A stretch of DNA of 32,302 bases from Bacteroidales bacterium (GTDB lineage: Bacteria > Bacteroidota > Bacteroidia > Bacteroidales > UBA7960): positions 1-32,302 of the forward strand of contig PWLF01000285.1 in the NCBI GenBank assembly GCA_003559475.1, read 5' to 3'. The notes beneath the pieces are model-generated. The model saw only the letters and a list, made by a program, of their open reading frames with translations. It did no database searches and had not been told where the DNA came from. Made by a program: the position numbers and the translations under genes. Shown in pieces: positions 1 through 9,541 of this stretch (position 1 is the stretch's first letter; each line of letters begins with the position of its first letter).

Positions 1-2
1 GC

Positions 3-170
3 GAACTTAAACAAACTTTTGATAAGCTAAAAAACAGCTTTTTCAAATCTAATGAAAGCTTTACTGAAATATCTATGGGTATGACTAACGATTATAAAAT
101 CGGCATTGAAGAAGGCAGTACCCTTGTTAGAATTGGAACAGCAATTTTCGGAGAGAGGGATTATCACTAA
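3..170 (+). CDS. YggS/PROSC-family PLP-binding protein, 3' end only
   Basis: Only the last 55 codons are in the window; the gene begins before base 1. Frame 3 is open from the edge to a TAA ending at 170. The peptide contains [20 protein letters not shown] followed by [12 protein letters not shown], which is the highly conserved C-terminal signature of YggS/YBL036C proteins (phosphate-binding SMGMS, then GSTxVRIGxxIFGxR). Known members bind pyridoxal 5'-phosphate and take part in vitamin B6 and amino-acid homeostasis in the cytoplasm. It converges on the efflux operon with only 30 bp between stop codons, and no hairpin terminator is visible there. The ORF track missed it because it is truncated. 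Confidence 0.9.
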   Translation, partial: ELKQTFDKLKNSFFKSNESFTEISMGMTNDYKIGIEEGSTLVRIGTAIFGERDYH

Positions 171-200
171 ACCACAATCCTTTAAACACTAAAAAATAAC

Positions 201-3200
201 TTATTTATTAAAAACAACATATAAGACGGGTATAAACACTAAAGTAAATAATGTTGATACCATTAACCCTCCGATTACTGTAACTCCTAACGGAGACCAT
301 ATTTCCGAACCTATTCCAGTGCTCAATGCCATTGGTATCATTGCCAGTATTGTTGTGAAAGATGTCATCAAAACAGGTCTCAAACGATTTCTTCCGGCTT
401 GAATAACTGCTTCAATAAAAGGAACATCCCTTTTTATAAGTAAATTAGTATAATCCACCAATACTATTCCGTTGTTAACAACAATACCTATAAGCATAAT
501 AACACCTAAAAATGTAACTACGCTCAATGTTAAACCTGTAACTAAGAATGCTAAAATTACACCTGTAATTGAAAGGGGTATAGTAAAAATAATTATAAAA
601 GGATTTTTTAAAGATTCAAACTGTGATGCCATTACCATAAAAACAAGGATTAATCCTATAATAAAAATTATATACATATCGCCGAATGCTTCTTGTTGTT
701 CTGTGACCTGCCCTCCTATTTCAACGCCAATTCCTTCCGGCACATCCATTTTATCAAGCTCTTCATTAACCAGATTAGCGGCTTCGCCTAGTGATATTCC
801 ATAAGCATCAGCAGAGATATAAGCAACTCTTTGACGCATTTCCCTTCTAATTTCCAGTCTGCCGATACCTTCTTCAATCTTTGATACCAAACCTAACGGT
901 ACAGTAGTACCTGTTAATGTGCTAAGCATAATATTTTGCACATTATCAACACTATTTCGATAATGTTCAGGATATCTGATATTTATAGGAATATTTTCAC
1001 CTTCAAAATTAACTGTTCCTCCGTCTGCTCCGTAAAGACTATGTCTTATTTGCATTGAAGCCATTGCAGTATTTAAGCCGACAGAAGCTGCTTTATCTTT
1101 ATCCAAAATAACTCTTAGTTCTGGCTTCCCTCTATCAACAGTAGATTCAATATTATTAATATTTCTCATCTGTCGAAGCCGGCTTTCCACGTCTAAAGCC
1201 ACCTCATTGATAAGATCAAGATTATGCCCTGTTACTTTGATTTCAATCGGGCTGATATTACCTAGTATAGCTGCAGATATAAGACTTCCTCCTGTAGTTG
1301 TATAAACTTCCACTTCCGGAATTTCGCCTATTCTTTTCCTTATAATCTCTGCAATTTCTTCAGATGATCTATCGCGTTCTTCAGGTAGAACAAGTCGCCC
1401 AAATACAGTCGTAATATTCCTGCCTTCCCTAAAGCCAACACTTCCCAAAATACCCTCTCTGCTTTGTCCTGTTATAGAATATAAGGAGCGAAGTTCCGGT
1501 ATTTCTTCTCTAAAAATGTCTTCTATTTGATTTGTTATCTTCAAAGTTTCTTCACTACTTGCATCTATTCGGGTTTCCACAACAGTACTGACATCTCCGG
1601 CATCAAACACGGGAATATAATCCGTGCCAATATATTTTGTTAAATATAATGAAGTAGCAAAAACCAGTATCACTATAGAAATTACAACAGTTTTGTGATA
1701 AACCGCAAAGTTCAATAATTTTACATAAAAACTTTCTATTGAATTGAAAAAGCTCTCACTTATTCTAAAAAAGTAAGAAGAATTATTTTTATTCTGTTTT
1801 TTTATAAGTTTTGACGAAAGCATTGGCGTTAAAAACAAAGCAGTAAATAAAGATGCAAGGAGCGTTACTGCTGTAAGAACAGCCAACTGTTTAAATATAA
1901 TTCCAACTACTCCGGACATAAACAGCAAGGGAACAAAAATGGCAATTGTAGTTAAAGTAGCTGCCGTAATAGCTAATCCCATTTCTCTTGTGCCAAATAT
2001 TGCCGCTTGTTTGGGAGACACACCGTTTTCTATATGCCTTGTTATATTCTCTAAAACTACGATTGCATTATCAATAACCATTCCTATGGCAATAGCTATT
2101 GAAAGTAAAGAAAAGATATTGACGGTAAAACCGGCAAAATACATATAAATAAAAGCAACAATAAGAGAAAAAGGAATAGTAATGATAATTATCAAAGAGC
2201 TTCTTATTTCTCTTAAAAAAATAAGTACAACAATAATTACAAATATTGCTGCAAAAAATATCGTTCTAAACAAGTTATCTATTGAAACTACTACTAATTC
2301 AGAGTTATCCATTAATTCTTCAACCGAAACATCTTCCGGTAGAACAGGCATAATATTTTCCATTTCTTTTCTGACTGCTTCAACCACTTCTAAAGTATTC
2401 GCTCCTGATTGTTTCATGACGAAAATTCCGACACCATTTCTGGAATTGATTCTTGCAACCTCATCAGCTTCTTTAAGCCCTCTTGTTATTAAAGCTATAT
2501 CAGAAAGTCTTACGGGTTTGCCATCATGTAGTGTAATCAGCGTATTACTGATATCAAACAATGACTTAAAATCACCGGGAGTAGTAACAGAGAGGTCACT
2601 TTTGCCCGCAACAATATTTCCTGCCGGAACAGTAACATTCTCTGATTTAACTGCTTGCGCAATTTGGTTGATTGAAAGGTTGTATGCTTTTTGCTTATAA
2701 GGATCTATATCTATTTTAATTTCACTTCTGGGTTCACCCATGTTGATAAGAGCCCCAACACCGGGGGCTCTATTAAGGGCGTTAATGACTTTATCATCAA
2801 TAATTCTTCCTAAATTATCAAAATTTTCAACTGCATTAACTCCATAAATCAAAACAGGAAACATGTCGGTATCCACTCTCATAACAACCGGCGTCTCGGC
2901 TCCATCAGGGAGGTCTCTTTCTTTTAAATTAATAAAATCTCTTACCGTTCCCATAACTTCTTCCAAATTGGTATCCCAATCAAACTGTAAAGTAATGAAT
3001 GAGACATTGTCTTTTGATTCAGAAGTCATGTTGATAAGATTTCCCGTTCCGGCTAAAACCTCCTCTAGCTCGGCAGTAACATGCTCTTCTACCTCTTCAG
3101 CTGAGGCACCCGGATATACAGTTGAAACAGTCAGAGCAGGCAGCTCAATTTCAGGAAAAACATCCTTGGGAAGCATCAAATAACTGATTATCCCAAAGAG

Positions 3201-3266
3201 GAAAATTGCTAAAAAAAGCATTATTGTAAAAACCGGTCTGTTAACTCCTGTTTTTGATAGTATCAT
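201..3266 (-). CDS. RND efflux transporter permease (HAE/AcrB-like)
   Basis: Inner-membrane proton-driven drug/amphiphile pump of 1021 aa, the usual length for the AcrB/HAE family. TM1 lies near residues 12-32, then a large periplasmic loop, TM2-6, a hydrophilic linker near residue 490, and a second half with the same plan (TM7 near 525, last TMs 860-1018). The TM4 proton-relay motif reads GMVIDNAIVVLENI, so the AcrB Asp-Asp pair is Asp-Asn here. From memory this variant also occurs in SwrC/YerP-like RND pumps; substrate cannot be told from sequence. It is the last gene of a leftward operon, 21 bp after the adaptor gene. ATG start at 3266 with a strongly hydrophobic N-terminus. Confidence 0.95.
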   Translation of the reverse strand: MILSKTGVNRPVFTIMLFLAIFLFGIISYLMLPKDVFPEIELPALTVSTVYPGASAEEVEEHVTAELEEVLAGTGNLINMTSESKDNVSFITLQFDWDTNLEEVMGTVRDFINLKERDLPDGAETPVVMRVDTDMFPVLIYGVNAVENFDNLGRIIDDKVINALNRAPGVGALINMGEPRSEIKIDIDPYKQKAYNLSINQIAQAVKSENVTVPAGNIVAGKSDLSVTTPGDFKSLFDISNTLITLHDGKPVRLSDIALITRGLKEADEVARINSRNGVGIFVMKQSGANTLEVVEAVRKEMENIMPVLPEDVSVEELMDNSELVVVSIDNLFRTIFFAAIFVIIVVLIFLREIRSSLIIIITIPFSLIVAFIYMYFAGFTVNIFSLLSIAIAIGMVIDNAIVVLENITRHIENGVSPKQAAIFGTREMGLAITAATLTTIAIFVPLLFMSGVVGIIFKQLAVLTAVTLLASLFTALFLTPMLSSKLIKKQNKNNSSYFFRISESFFNSIESFYVKLLNFAVYHKTVVISIVILVFATSLYLTKYIGTDYIPVFDAGDVSTVVETRIDASSEETLKITNQIEDIFREEIPELRSLYSITGQSREGILGSVGFREGRNITTVFGRLVLPEERDRSSEEIAEIIRKRIGEIPEVEVYTTTGGSLISAAILGNISPIEIKVTGHNLDLINEVALDVESRLRQMRNINNIESTVDRGKPELRVILDKDKAASVGLNTAMASMQIRHSLYGADGGTVNFEGENIPINIRYPEHYRNSVDNVQNIMLSTLTGTTVPLGLVSKIEEGIGRLEIRREMRQRVAYISADAYGISLGEAANLVNEELDKMDVPEGIGVEIGGQVTEQQEAFGDMYIIFIIGLILVFMVMASQFESLKNPFIIIFTIPLSITGVILAFLVTGLTLSVVTFLGVIMLIGIVVNNGIVLVDYTNLLIKRDVPFIEAVIQAGRNRLRPVLMTSFTTILAMIPMALSTGIGSEIWSPLGVTVIGGLMVSTLFTLVFIPVLYVVFNK

Positions 3267-3287
3267 ATTTTTCTTTATTTACTCAAA

Positions 3288-4376
3288 TTATTTAACAATA
3301 TTCTTTACTCTGACTTTAGTATTTTCTTCTAAAGCATGCAACCCTGATATAGCAACATAATCACCTTCTTTCAAACCTTTTACTGCAATTTTTCCTTCAA
3401 CTTCATCTATTACAGATACAGTTTTCTTTTCAGCGATTTCATTCTTTATCAACCAAACATAACCTCTGCTGTTTTCACGTTCTAAAACAGCATGCCTCGG
3501 TAAAAAGAACAAAGAATCTACTCCAAGCTCAATATTTACACGCGAATACATACCGGGCATAAGCATGTTTTTATCATTATCAACAATTATTTCAACTTCT
3601 GCTGTTCTTGAACTTTTTGACAACACAGGCTTTATAAATGATATTTTTCCCTGAAAAACTTCATCAGGATAAACATCGGTTGTTATTTCCGGTCTGATAT
3701 TTTTATTTAGACCCGGAATAAGATTTTCATTAACATCAATTACAACTTTTACGGGGTCAAGTTGCATTAATCTGATAATACCGGAGGTATGCGAATAACC
3801 TATTTCCAGCCCGGGAGAGAAGCTAAACGTTTCGCCTTCATTAACAAGATGTTCAACAATAACACCAGAAAAAGGAGCCCTTATTTCACTATTATTTTTA
3901 AAAAAAAGATACTGTGCTTCTGCTGCCTTATATTTGGCTTTAATATGGTCATATTCCTGTTGAGTAGTACTTTCACTTTCTCTTAACCTTGCAACACGTT
4001 CATAATCTTTCTTAAGCGTTTCATATTCATAACGTGACATTGCTGTGGCTTCTCCTGAGAGCCTGACTACAAGATCGTTTTTGCTAACATAACTACCTTC
4101 CGGATACAAAATATTTTCAATCCTGCCCGGTATAGCACTTCCCAAATTTGCTTCACGATAAGGCTTAACTGTACCTGTAAACATAAGTTGCGAACGATGT
4201 TCTTCTTTACTTGCTTCATGAACAGAAACAATAACACCATCATCATCAATAAGCTCTTTATCATTCTTATCATTCACATTACATGATACAATAAATAAAA
4301 TTGCTGTAACAATCTTTATATTTATCATAAAACAATATTTGCTAAAAACTCTTTTGAATATTTTCTTATTTATCAT
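3288..4376 (-). CDS. RND efflux periplasmic adaptor (membrane fusion protein)
   Basis: HlyD/AcrA-type adaptor that would link the RND pump to the TolC-like channel. The N-terminus ends in a lipobox-like AILFIVSC, so it is probably a lipoprotein anchored by that Cys. After that come a split lipoyl domain (GSAIPGRIENILYPEGSYVS, and later RAPFSGVIVEHLVNEGE), a short coiled-coil hairpin of about 50 residues between them, a beta-barrel domain, and a C-terminal membrane-proximal domain ending VRVKNIVK. The ORF starts with ATG at 4376, but a second ATG at 4328 (MINIKIVTAIL) gives a more normal lipoprotein signal and may be the true start. It lies 19 bp after tolC and 21 bp before the pump. Confidence 0.93.
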   Translation of the reverse strand: MINKKIFKRVFSKYCFMINIKIVTAILFIVSCNVNDKNDKELIDDDGVIVSVHEASKEEHRSQLMFTGTVKPYREANLGSAIPGRIENILYPEGSYVSKNDLVVRLSGEATAMSRYEYETLKKDYERVARLRESESTTQQEYDHIKAKYKAAEAQYLFFKNNSEIRAPFSGVIVEHLVNEGETFSFSPGLEIGYSHTSGIIRLMQLDPVKVVIDVNENLIPGLNKNIRPEITTDVYPDEVFQGKISFIKPVLSKSSRTAEVEIIVDNDKNMLMPGMYSRVNIELGVDSLFFLPRHAVLERENSRGYVWLIKNEIAEKKTVSVIDEVEGKIAVKGLKEGDYVAISGLHALEENTKVRVKNIVK

Positions 4377-4395
4377 AACTATAAAACGTTAAAAA

Positions 4396-5952
4396 TTAAT
4401 CATTTATCAATTCACCTATAGCTTTTTGCATTTGCGTTTGCTTTAATTTCAGCTCTGATTTAGCTTCAATATGAGTTGAATGGGCTTCTCTCCAAAGCGT
4501 TTGGGCTTCCATTAACTCTGTTGAAGTGATTTTACCAACATCAAAATTATTTTGAGCTAAATCAAGATTATTTTTGGCTTGAGATAATGATAACTCGGCA
4601 ATATTAAGTTTATCGCGAGCCTCACTTATAGAATAAAAAATTTTATTCACCTCAATTTGAATAAGTTCCCTGTAGTCTTCCAGCTTAAGTTGCTGAACTT
4701 TCTTTTCGTGTTTAGCAGAACTAAGGACATGTCGTCTTTCATTCCAGTGAAATATCGGGACTCTCATAACAACGCCCACATTCCAGTCGCTACCAAACTG
4801 ATCGCTGAAACCATGATAAGGGCTTGGATTGGCAAAGTAATAATTTGCACTTAAAGCAATATCAGGCAAAAAGCGAGATTCAGCAAGTTTGACAGCAGAT
4901 TCTCCGAGTTCAACAGATTTTGAAGCGATTTTCAGCTCAGGACGATTATCTAACGCACTATGAAAAAGTTCATCTAAAGATAATACTTCATCCGATATCC
5001 ATATATCATCATAGAGCTCAATCTCTTCATTAATAGGCAATCCAATTAACTGGCACAACATTTGCTTTGTAAGAGACAGTCCATTAGCAGCTCTTCTTTT
5101 ATCCATAGCCGCTTCATTTAGCTTAATTCTAACTTTTAAAAGTTTGTTTTGCGAAATTATATCCTCTCTATAAAGATTTTCCATATCCTTAACCGTCTTT
5201 TCAAGCAAATTATAATAGGTTTGAGCCAACTCATATTTTTCTTGCAGAGTATATGCTTTCCAGTAGTATTTTTCAACCTCATACATCAATTCCGATAACT
5301 CTAACTCTTCATTATGCTTAGAAATATCCTCTATCTGTTGAGCTATTTTATACTGTGTTCTGGTTTTCCCTCCTGAATAAATGGTTTGAGTCATTCCAAA
5401 ATTCAGCATATAATTATTTTTTTGACCGAATTTCATCTCATCTTCCGGAAGCCATGAGTAGCTGTAAAAGACAGGATTCCCATCCGGACCAAAAACAGGC
5501 TCAGAAGTAATCGGATGAAAAACTACGCCGGTATTATCAGGGTGAGGAAAATTCGGGTCAAGCAATCTTCCAGGATCAACCTGCCCTGTTTGAGGATCAA
5601 TAGCGGTATAAGGTACAACCGGCAACAACATATCATCATCAAACAACTGAAATTGTTTGTTCGTTCTAATATAACCTCCGGTAAGATCAAATCCCGGCAA
5701 AAAATAAGTGAAAGAAGCATCTCTCATTGATGATGCTGCTAACCTGTGATGATGAGCAATTTCAAGTTTGCGGTTATTTTCTTTTGCCATACTGCGCACA
5801 TCATCTAAAGAAAGCAATTTAGCACTAGTTTCCTCAGAACCGCTTGCAGGTATAACAAATAATCCTGAAATAAATAAACAGAGCAACCCTTTTTTTATCA
5901 TGAAAATACTCTTTAACATATATTTTAATCTTTTATAAGACATTTTTGTCAT
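4396..5952 (-). CDS. TolC-family outer membrane efflux protein
   Basis: Outer membrane channel of the tripartite pump. The 518-aa product has two long helical OEP repeats (residues about 200-310 and 400-510) with the usual alternating heptad-like Leu/Ala/Glu pattern, TQTIYSGGKTRTQ in the first repeat and a typical VGVVMRVPIFHWNERR beta-strand segment. Residues about 80-190 hold an extra Pro/Asp/Gly-rich stretch (for example DPQTGQVDPGRLLDPNFPHP), longer than in E. coli TolC. The ORF's first ATG (5952) would overlap the tetR stop by 20 bp; ATGs at 5919 and 5901 (MIKKGLLCLFISGLF) lie after the tetR stop and give a standard signal peptide, so I prefer one of these. Second gene of the operon. Confidence 0.92.
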   Translation of the reverse strand: MTKMSYKRLKYMLKSIFMIKKGLLCLFISGLFVIPASGSEETSAKLLSLDDVRSMAKENNRKLEIAHHHRLAASSMRDASFTYFLPGFDLTGGYIRTNKQFQLFDDDMLLPVVPYTAIDPQTGQVDPGRLLDPNFPHPDNTGVVFHPITSEPVFGPDGNPVFYSYSWLPEDEMKFGQKNNYMLNFGMTQTIYSGGKTRTQYKIAQQIEDISKHNEELELSELMYEVEKYYWKAYTLQEKYELAQTYYNLLEKTVKDMENLYREDIISQNKLLKVRIKLNEAAMDKRRAANGLSLTKQMLCQLIGLPINEEIELYDDIWISDEVLSLDELFHSALDNRPELKIASKSVELGESAVKLAESRFLPDIALSANYYFANPSPYHGFSDQFGSDWNVGVVMRVPIFHWNERRHVLSSAKHEKKVQQLKLEDYRELIQIEVNKIFYSISEARDKLNIAELSLSQAKNNLDLAQNNFDVGKITSTELMEAQTLWREAHSTHIEAKSELKLKQTQMQKAIGELIND

Positions 5953-6550
5953 TTAAAATACCATTTTGAATAATCGCTATTATTTCATAAAAAATACTGT
6001 CAATGCTTTTTGGAATATTACCATGCATGTAATCGGGTAATGTTTTGTCAACAGTAGCATTTATCAAATTATCCATTACACTGAGCATTACCATAACAAC
6101 TACGCTTCTATTTATATTTTTCCTGACATATCCTGTTTTTATACCATCATCCAAAAGTTTAACAAATACAGTATTAACCATTTTTTTTCTGTATTCAGAG
6201 AGTTTTTGCCAAAGATTAGGGGCGTTAGTTTGAATATCTTCAATAAAATGCCTGGAAACAGTTGATAATGTTTTTGTTGTTAAGGTTAAAGCAGAGTGCA
6301 TCTTTTCCGGAAAACTATCATCAGAATTGGCAATAAGATTCAATTCTTTGGTTAAAAAATCTGTTTTTTTATTTAAATAATCTCTTAAAATATCCTCTTT
6401 GCTCCTGTAATATTTGTATAAAGTACGTTTGCTTATACAAGCTTTTTTGGCTATTTCATCAACGGTGGTTTTTGAATAACCAAAATGAAAGAATAACTCT
6501 TCTGCACTTGATAATACTCGCTTTCCGGATACAGTGTCTTTATTATTCAT
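5933..6550 (-). CDS. TetR/AcrR-family transcriptional regulator
   Basis: A 205-aa one-domain-plus-ligand-pocket regulator. The helix-turn-helix lies in residues about 10-58 (AEELFFHFGYSKTTVDEIAK, then ISKRTLYKYYRSKEDIL), matching the TetR_N pattern closely, including the KRTLYKYYRSKE recognition helix. The C-terminal all-helical part is divergent, as is usual. It is the first gene of the leftward operon with tolC, adaptor and pump, so it most likely represses this operon and responds to pump substrates (inference from TetR/AcrR families). A promoter and a candidate operator palindrome lie just upstream. ATG start at 6550. Confidence 0.93.
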   Translation of the reverse strand: MNNKDTVSGKRVLSSAEELFFHFGYSKTTVDEIAKKACISKRTLYKYYRSKEDILRDYLNKKTDFLTKELNLIANSDDSFPEKMHSALTLTTKTLSTVSRHFIEDIQTNAPNLWQKLSEYRKKMVNTVFVKLLDDGIKTGYVRKNINRSVVVMVMLSVMDNLINATVDKTLPDYMHGNIPKSIDSIFYEIIAIIQNGILNDKNVL

Positions 6551-6563
6551 AATTTAAAAAGTG

Positions 6564-6589
6564 TAAACTGATTATACTATTTTAGTTTA
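6564..6589. promoter_or_regulatory. Candidate TetR operator (inverted repeat)
   Basis: TAAACT and AGTTTA half-sites are separated by 14 bp, between the -7 box and the tetR start codon. A site here would block transcription of the efflux operon by its own first gene product. The arms are short (6 bp) and the inner bases are mostly unpaired, so this is a modest candidate. Confidence 0.35.
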
Positions 6590-6595
6590 TTTGTG

Positions 6596-6628
6596 CAAAT
6601 ATAATAATTTATTTAGGAGAAAAACAAA
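6596..6628 (-). promoter_or_regulatory. Bacteroidota-type promoter of the tetR-efflux operon
   Basis: On the minus strand there is a TTTG (6628-6625) and, 21 bp later, TATATTTG (6603-6596), matching the TTTG / TAnnTTTG consensus used by the Bacteroidota primary sigma factor. It leaves a leader of roughly 40 nt before the tetR ATG. Confidence 0.6.
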
Positions 6629-6704
6629 TATTGAGTTGTTTTGATGTTTTTTTTGAAAAAAATTTTTGCAAACATACGAGAATATTAAGATTAGCTATTT
6701 TTTT

Positions 6705-6772
6705 CCTTAAAGCTCATAATTTCGCTCTTAAACTCTTAATGATAGCCTTTTAAAACATTAAGTTATTAAACG
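6705..6772. repeat. Dispersed intergenic repeat family 2, copy 1
   Basis: This stretch resembles 19229-19297. Both contain GCTCnTAATTTC, then CTTAATG (6735-6741), a T/A-rich loop and AAAACATTAAG (CATTAAG at 6756-6762). The CTTAATG/CATTAAG pair can form a stem. The remaining part of the 412-bp gap between tetR and the FISUMP gene shows only AT-rich sequence and the two promoters. Confidence 0.5.
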
Positions 6773-6894
6773 AGAGAATTTAAGAGTGTTTGAGTAATTA
6801 ATCTTACTTTTTTAATTTCTACATTATAACCTTCTAATATGCGAATATAAAGATTGATTGTCATATATATAAAACAAAATATCTAAATATGTTG

Positions 6895-6922
6895 TTGATA
6901 GTATTAAAAAATATTATATTTG
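6895..6922 (+). promoter_or_regulatory. Bacteroidota-type promoter of FISUMP gene A
   Basis: TTG at 6895-6897 and TATATTTG at 6915-6922 with a 17-bp spacer, about 40 bp before the ATG at 6963. Confidence 0.55.
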
Positions 6923-6962
6923 TAAAAAAATAAATTTAGTTTTAATTAAAAGATTTTAATCT

Positions 6963-8309
6963 ATGGATACAAAAAAGTTTTTTATTTATGGGGTACTTTC
7001 ATTAGTATCATTTTTACTTATTTTAATTACAAGTTGTGATAAAGACAACATTTCCGATGGTGGAGAGAACGGCTCGCGAGATTTATTGGATGGACAACTG
7101 ACCAAAATTGGAGAAGAGGGAAATTATTTTAACATTTTTTTTATTGAACCTGTTGATGGTTTTGATATAGGAAATATTACAGTTGTGAGTACGGATGGCG
7201 AAAAATCAAATTTAAGGACTATTGCAACAATTGATAATCCTATATTAGCTGAAACAGCAAGTATTATGATAGATAGATATCCTGAGTTTACAAGTTATGA
7301 TGGTACCAATATTGAAGTAAATATTGGCATGAAGTTTACAGAAGATGGTATTTCTTTTATGGGTACCGGAGAGACATCTGTAAAATCAGGAGCTGTTAAT
7401 AGAGAGCAGGTTTTAGTTAGATACGATGCTAAAGTTGGCGATATTTTTAGCACATCTCTTCATGGCAGAACACAAAGCCAAAAGGTTATTTCAAGTCATG
7501 AGCAAAAAAGTGTCTCTTATCTGATATTAGAATTAATAGAACATGATATACCAAATCTTATTAGCTTGAATACATATTACAATAGCATGAATGGATTTTC
7601 AGGAGGGGTTGCTACATTTGAAGGTGGTATAGAAATTAATTTTAATGTAAGTAGTAAAAACTCAAATGAGCCGATTGACAACGGTGATGACGATGGTGAT
7701 ATTGAATACGGAGAAATGACAGATCCCAGAGATGGGCAAACTTATAAAACAGTAGAAATCGGTGACCAGATATGGATGGCTGAAAATATTGCTTACCTAC
7801 CCGAAATAACTTATGAAAATGACTGGGATAGTGAAACCGAACCACAATATGCAGTTTATGATTATGCTCCTGGTAGTGGAACTGAAACTGTTCCAAATGC
7901 TAAGGCCAGCGAAAATTACGAGATTTATGGAGTTCTTTATAATTGGTCGGCTGCGATTCAAGCATGCCCTACGGGATGGCATTTACCAAGTGATGCTGAA
8001 TTCACAGAATTAGTAAATTATTTAGGAGGGGAAGATGTTGCCGGTGGTAAGCTAAAAGCCACAACTCATTGGGAAAGTCCAAACTTTGGTGCAACTAATG
8101 TTAGTGGTTTTACAGCCCTCCCCGGGGGGTCCCGCTTCCGTTCAGGAGCATTCAACAATATTGAAACCAACGGTGGCTGGTGGACTACTACGGATCGTGA
8201 TGATTTGACTGCATGGTATTATGCCTTGCACTACACTCATAGCAAGATGAATAGATTCAGTGGCAATAGGGGCGCGGGTTTTTCTGTCCGTTGCATAAAA
8301 AACAATTAA
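6963..8309 (+). CDS. FISUMP-domain lipoprotein (paralogue A)
   Basis: A 448-aa surface or envelope protein of unknown function. The N-terminus has a lipoprotein signal with Cys25 in LLILITSCDKDN. Residues about 30-235 form a beta-rich region I do not recognise, followed by an acidic Asp/Gly linker (DNGDDDGDIEYGE). Residues about 245-447 are a FISUMP domain: DGQTYKTVEIGDQIWMAEN, YGVLYNWSAA, CPTGWHLPSDAEF, GGWWTTT and the terminal SVRCIK. FISUMP domains are predicted to have a C-type-lectin/FGE-like fold. The final 180 nt are about 50% GC by direct count (8101-8280), well above the AT-rich start of the gene, and contain a CCCCGGGG palindrome; see the variable-region finding. It has its own promoter and a terminator after the gene. 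Confidence 0.9.
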   Translation: MDTKKFFIYGVLSLVSFLLILITSCDKDNISDGGENGSRDLLDGQLTKIGEEGNYFNIFFIEPVDGFDIGNITVVSTDGEKSNLRTIATIDNPILAETASIMIDRYPEFTSYDGTNIEVNIGMKFTEDGISFMGTGETSVKSGAVNREQVLVRYDAKVGDIFSTSLHGRTQSQKVISSHEQKSVSYLILELIEHDIPNLISLNTYYNSMNGFSGGVATFEGGIEINFNVSSKNSNEPIDNGDDDGDIEYGEMTDPRDGQTYKTVEIGDQIWMAENIAYLPEITYENDWDSETEPQYAVYDYAPGSGTETVPNAKASENYEIYGVLYNWSAAIQACPTGWHLPSDAEFTELVNYLGGEDVAGGKLKATTHWESPNFGATNVSGFTALPGGSRFRSGAFNNIETNGGWWTTTDRDDLTAWYYALHYTHSKMNRFSGNRGAGFSVRCIKNN

Positions 8310-8367
8310 TTTAAAATCATATTAATCATATCATTCCTTCATTCAGACAGGAATATGAATATTTTAG

Positions 8368-8404
8368 AAAATCAGGCTTCAGTTTGAGTGGAGCCTGATT
8401 TTTT
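8368..8404 (+). terminator. Rho-independent terminator after FISUMP gene A
   Basis: An 11-bp perfect stem (AAAATCAGGCT minus first base / AGCCTGATTTT; arms 8368-8378 and 8392-8402) with a 13-nt loop is followed by T-rich sequence. It lies between two converging genes and the A-rich left flank may let it work in both directions. Confidence 0.8.
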
Positions 8405-8440
8405 GTTTTACATTAGTACAAAAATCCTGCTCGGAGCAAT

Positions 8441-9541
8441 CTAAAAGCGAATTCTAATATAATTACCGGACAAGCTTACAGGAAGCTTTTTTCCATTAGA
8501 AGTTATTATTAAATCTTCAAGTGGGTAAAAAACAAAACTCTGAAATGTTCCTGAGTTAGTAATAGAGTATCCACCCTTATTTCTCTTAAGTCCATTTTCA
8601 GTATTTTTTAGGATGGAAATAACTTCATCTTCATCAAGAACAGACTTCTGTGATAATACTAAATTCAAAAAACTTAAGCGTTTTTCGCTGCCTGTATTTG
8701 TTACACGAGATAAAGGTTTCATGGTTTCTGATATAAAATGCATGGTGCAAGCCTGATAAGAATTTTGTGTTTTTACAAAAAAACACTTCTCGGAAGTGGC
8801 CTCAAAAACAAATGAATTCTTGTTTTTTGAATCAGTAATCAAGGCTGTTGTAGCATAACTCAATGACGAATTTGTCAAAATTTTTTCAGCCATATCTAGA
8901 TTATACGCTTCCTCTATAACTTTCCTCAATAACAATACATTTGGCGATATTGGGGATTTTATTCTGCCATTTTTGGCACCTAATACTAAGTGATTGTTCA
9001 CACAAATTCCGGACTTGTTATAACCGTTTATTACACCAATAAAGAAGCCTAACCCGACATGTGTAAACGGCACAGAATTTTTTATGCAAACTCTGTGAAT
9101 CACAGTAACTTCATACTTTAATGCTAATGAAGCAATCCATTTTAAAGAATCTGTATTTCTAGCAATTATTGTTGTAGGTGAAAAAAAATTAAAACTGGAA
9201 CAAAATATGCTTTTCCTAAATACATCATAAATAAAGTTTATAAAAAATATAACTTTATAAGATATCTCAGATGCGTCAGCTATCCCACGGAGTTCATCAA
9301 TATACTTTTTCTCCACGTAAAGCCGTTTTAAAGACTTTTTAAATATTAAAGCCAAACTTTTTATAACGAGAACAATAAGCTTATTCTTGAATAACTTGTA
9401 TAAAGGATGTTTTGAAAGTTTTAACAATTTGCCATGTGCATAGCCGGTTTCATAATATGAATCTGCTTTGATATTCAAAACCCAAATCCCTTCATGTTTA
9501 TATATAAAAGATGATTTATGGTAAATCTTTTTTGTATTCAT
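8441..9541 (-). CDS. C45-like Ntn hydrolase / acyltransferase family protein
   Basis: Member of the peptidase C45 / acyl-CoA:6-aminopenicillanate acyltransferase superfamily, which cleave linear amides or lipidated substrates and mature by self-cleavage before a Cys. Visible marks are the N-terminal GYAHG motif (residues about 34-38), IDELRGIADAS, the putative nucleophile Cys in FCSSFNFF (near residue 114), TTIIARNTDS, GVINGYNKSGICVNNH and SRVTNTGSEKRL. There is no signal peptide or obvious membrane segment, apart from hydrophobic stretches near residues 55-70. The ORF track begins at a TTG (9544); the real start is the ATG right after it (9541). A TATTTTTG -7-like box lies at 9571-9564. Substrate unknown. 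Confidence 0.8.
   Translation of the reverse strand: MNTKKIYHKSSFIYKHEGIWVLNIKADSYYETGYAHGKLLKLSKHPLYKLFKNKLIVLVIKSLALIFKKSLKRLYVEKKYIDELRGIADASEISYKVIFFINFIYDVFRKSIFCSSFNFFSPTTIIARNTDSLKWIASLALKYEVTVIHRVCIKNSVPFTHVGLGFFIGVINGYNKSGICVNNHLVLGAKNGRIKSPISPNVLLLRKVIEEAYNLDMAEKILTNSSLSYATTALITDSKNKNSFVFEATSEKCFFVKTQNSYQACTMHFISETMKPLSRVTNTGSEKRLSFLNLVLSQKSVLDEDEVISILKNTENGLKRNKGGYSITNSGTFQSFVFYPLEDLIITSNGKKLPVSLSGNYIRIRF

Noticed and set aside
7642-7896. Antisense ORFs within the FISUMP genes (also 15578-15778, 16067-16315, 18598-18807)
   Set aside because: They are shadows of strongly coding sequence on the other strand and show no protein-like composition of their own.
8368-8402. Hairpin after FISUMP gene A as a DGR cruciform
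   Set aside because: It has a 13-nt loop, T-rich tail and lies between converging genes, so a plain terminator explains it better.
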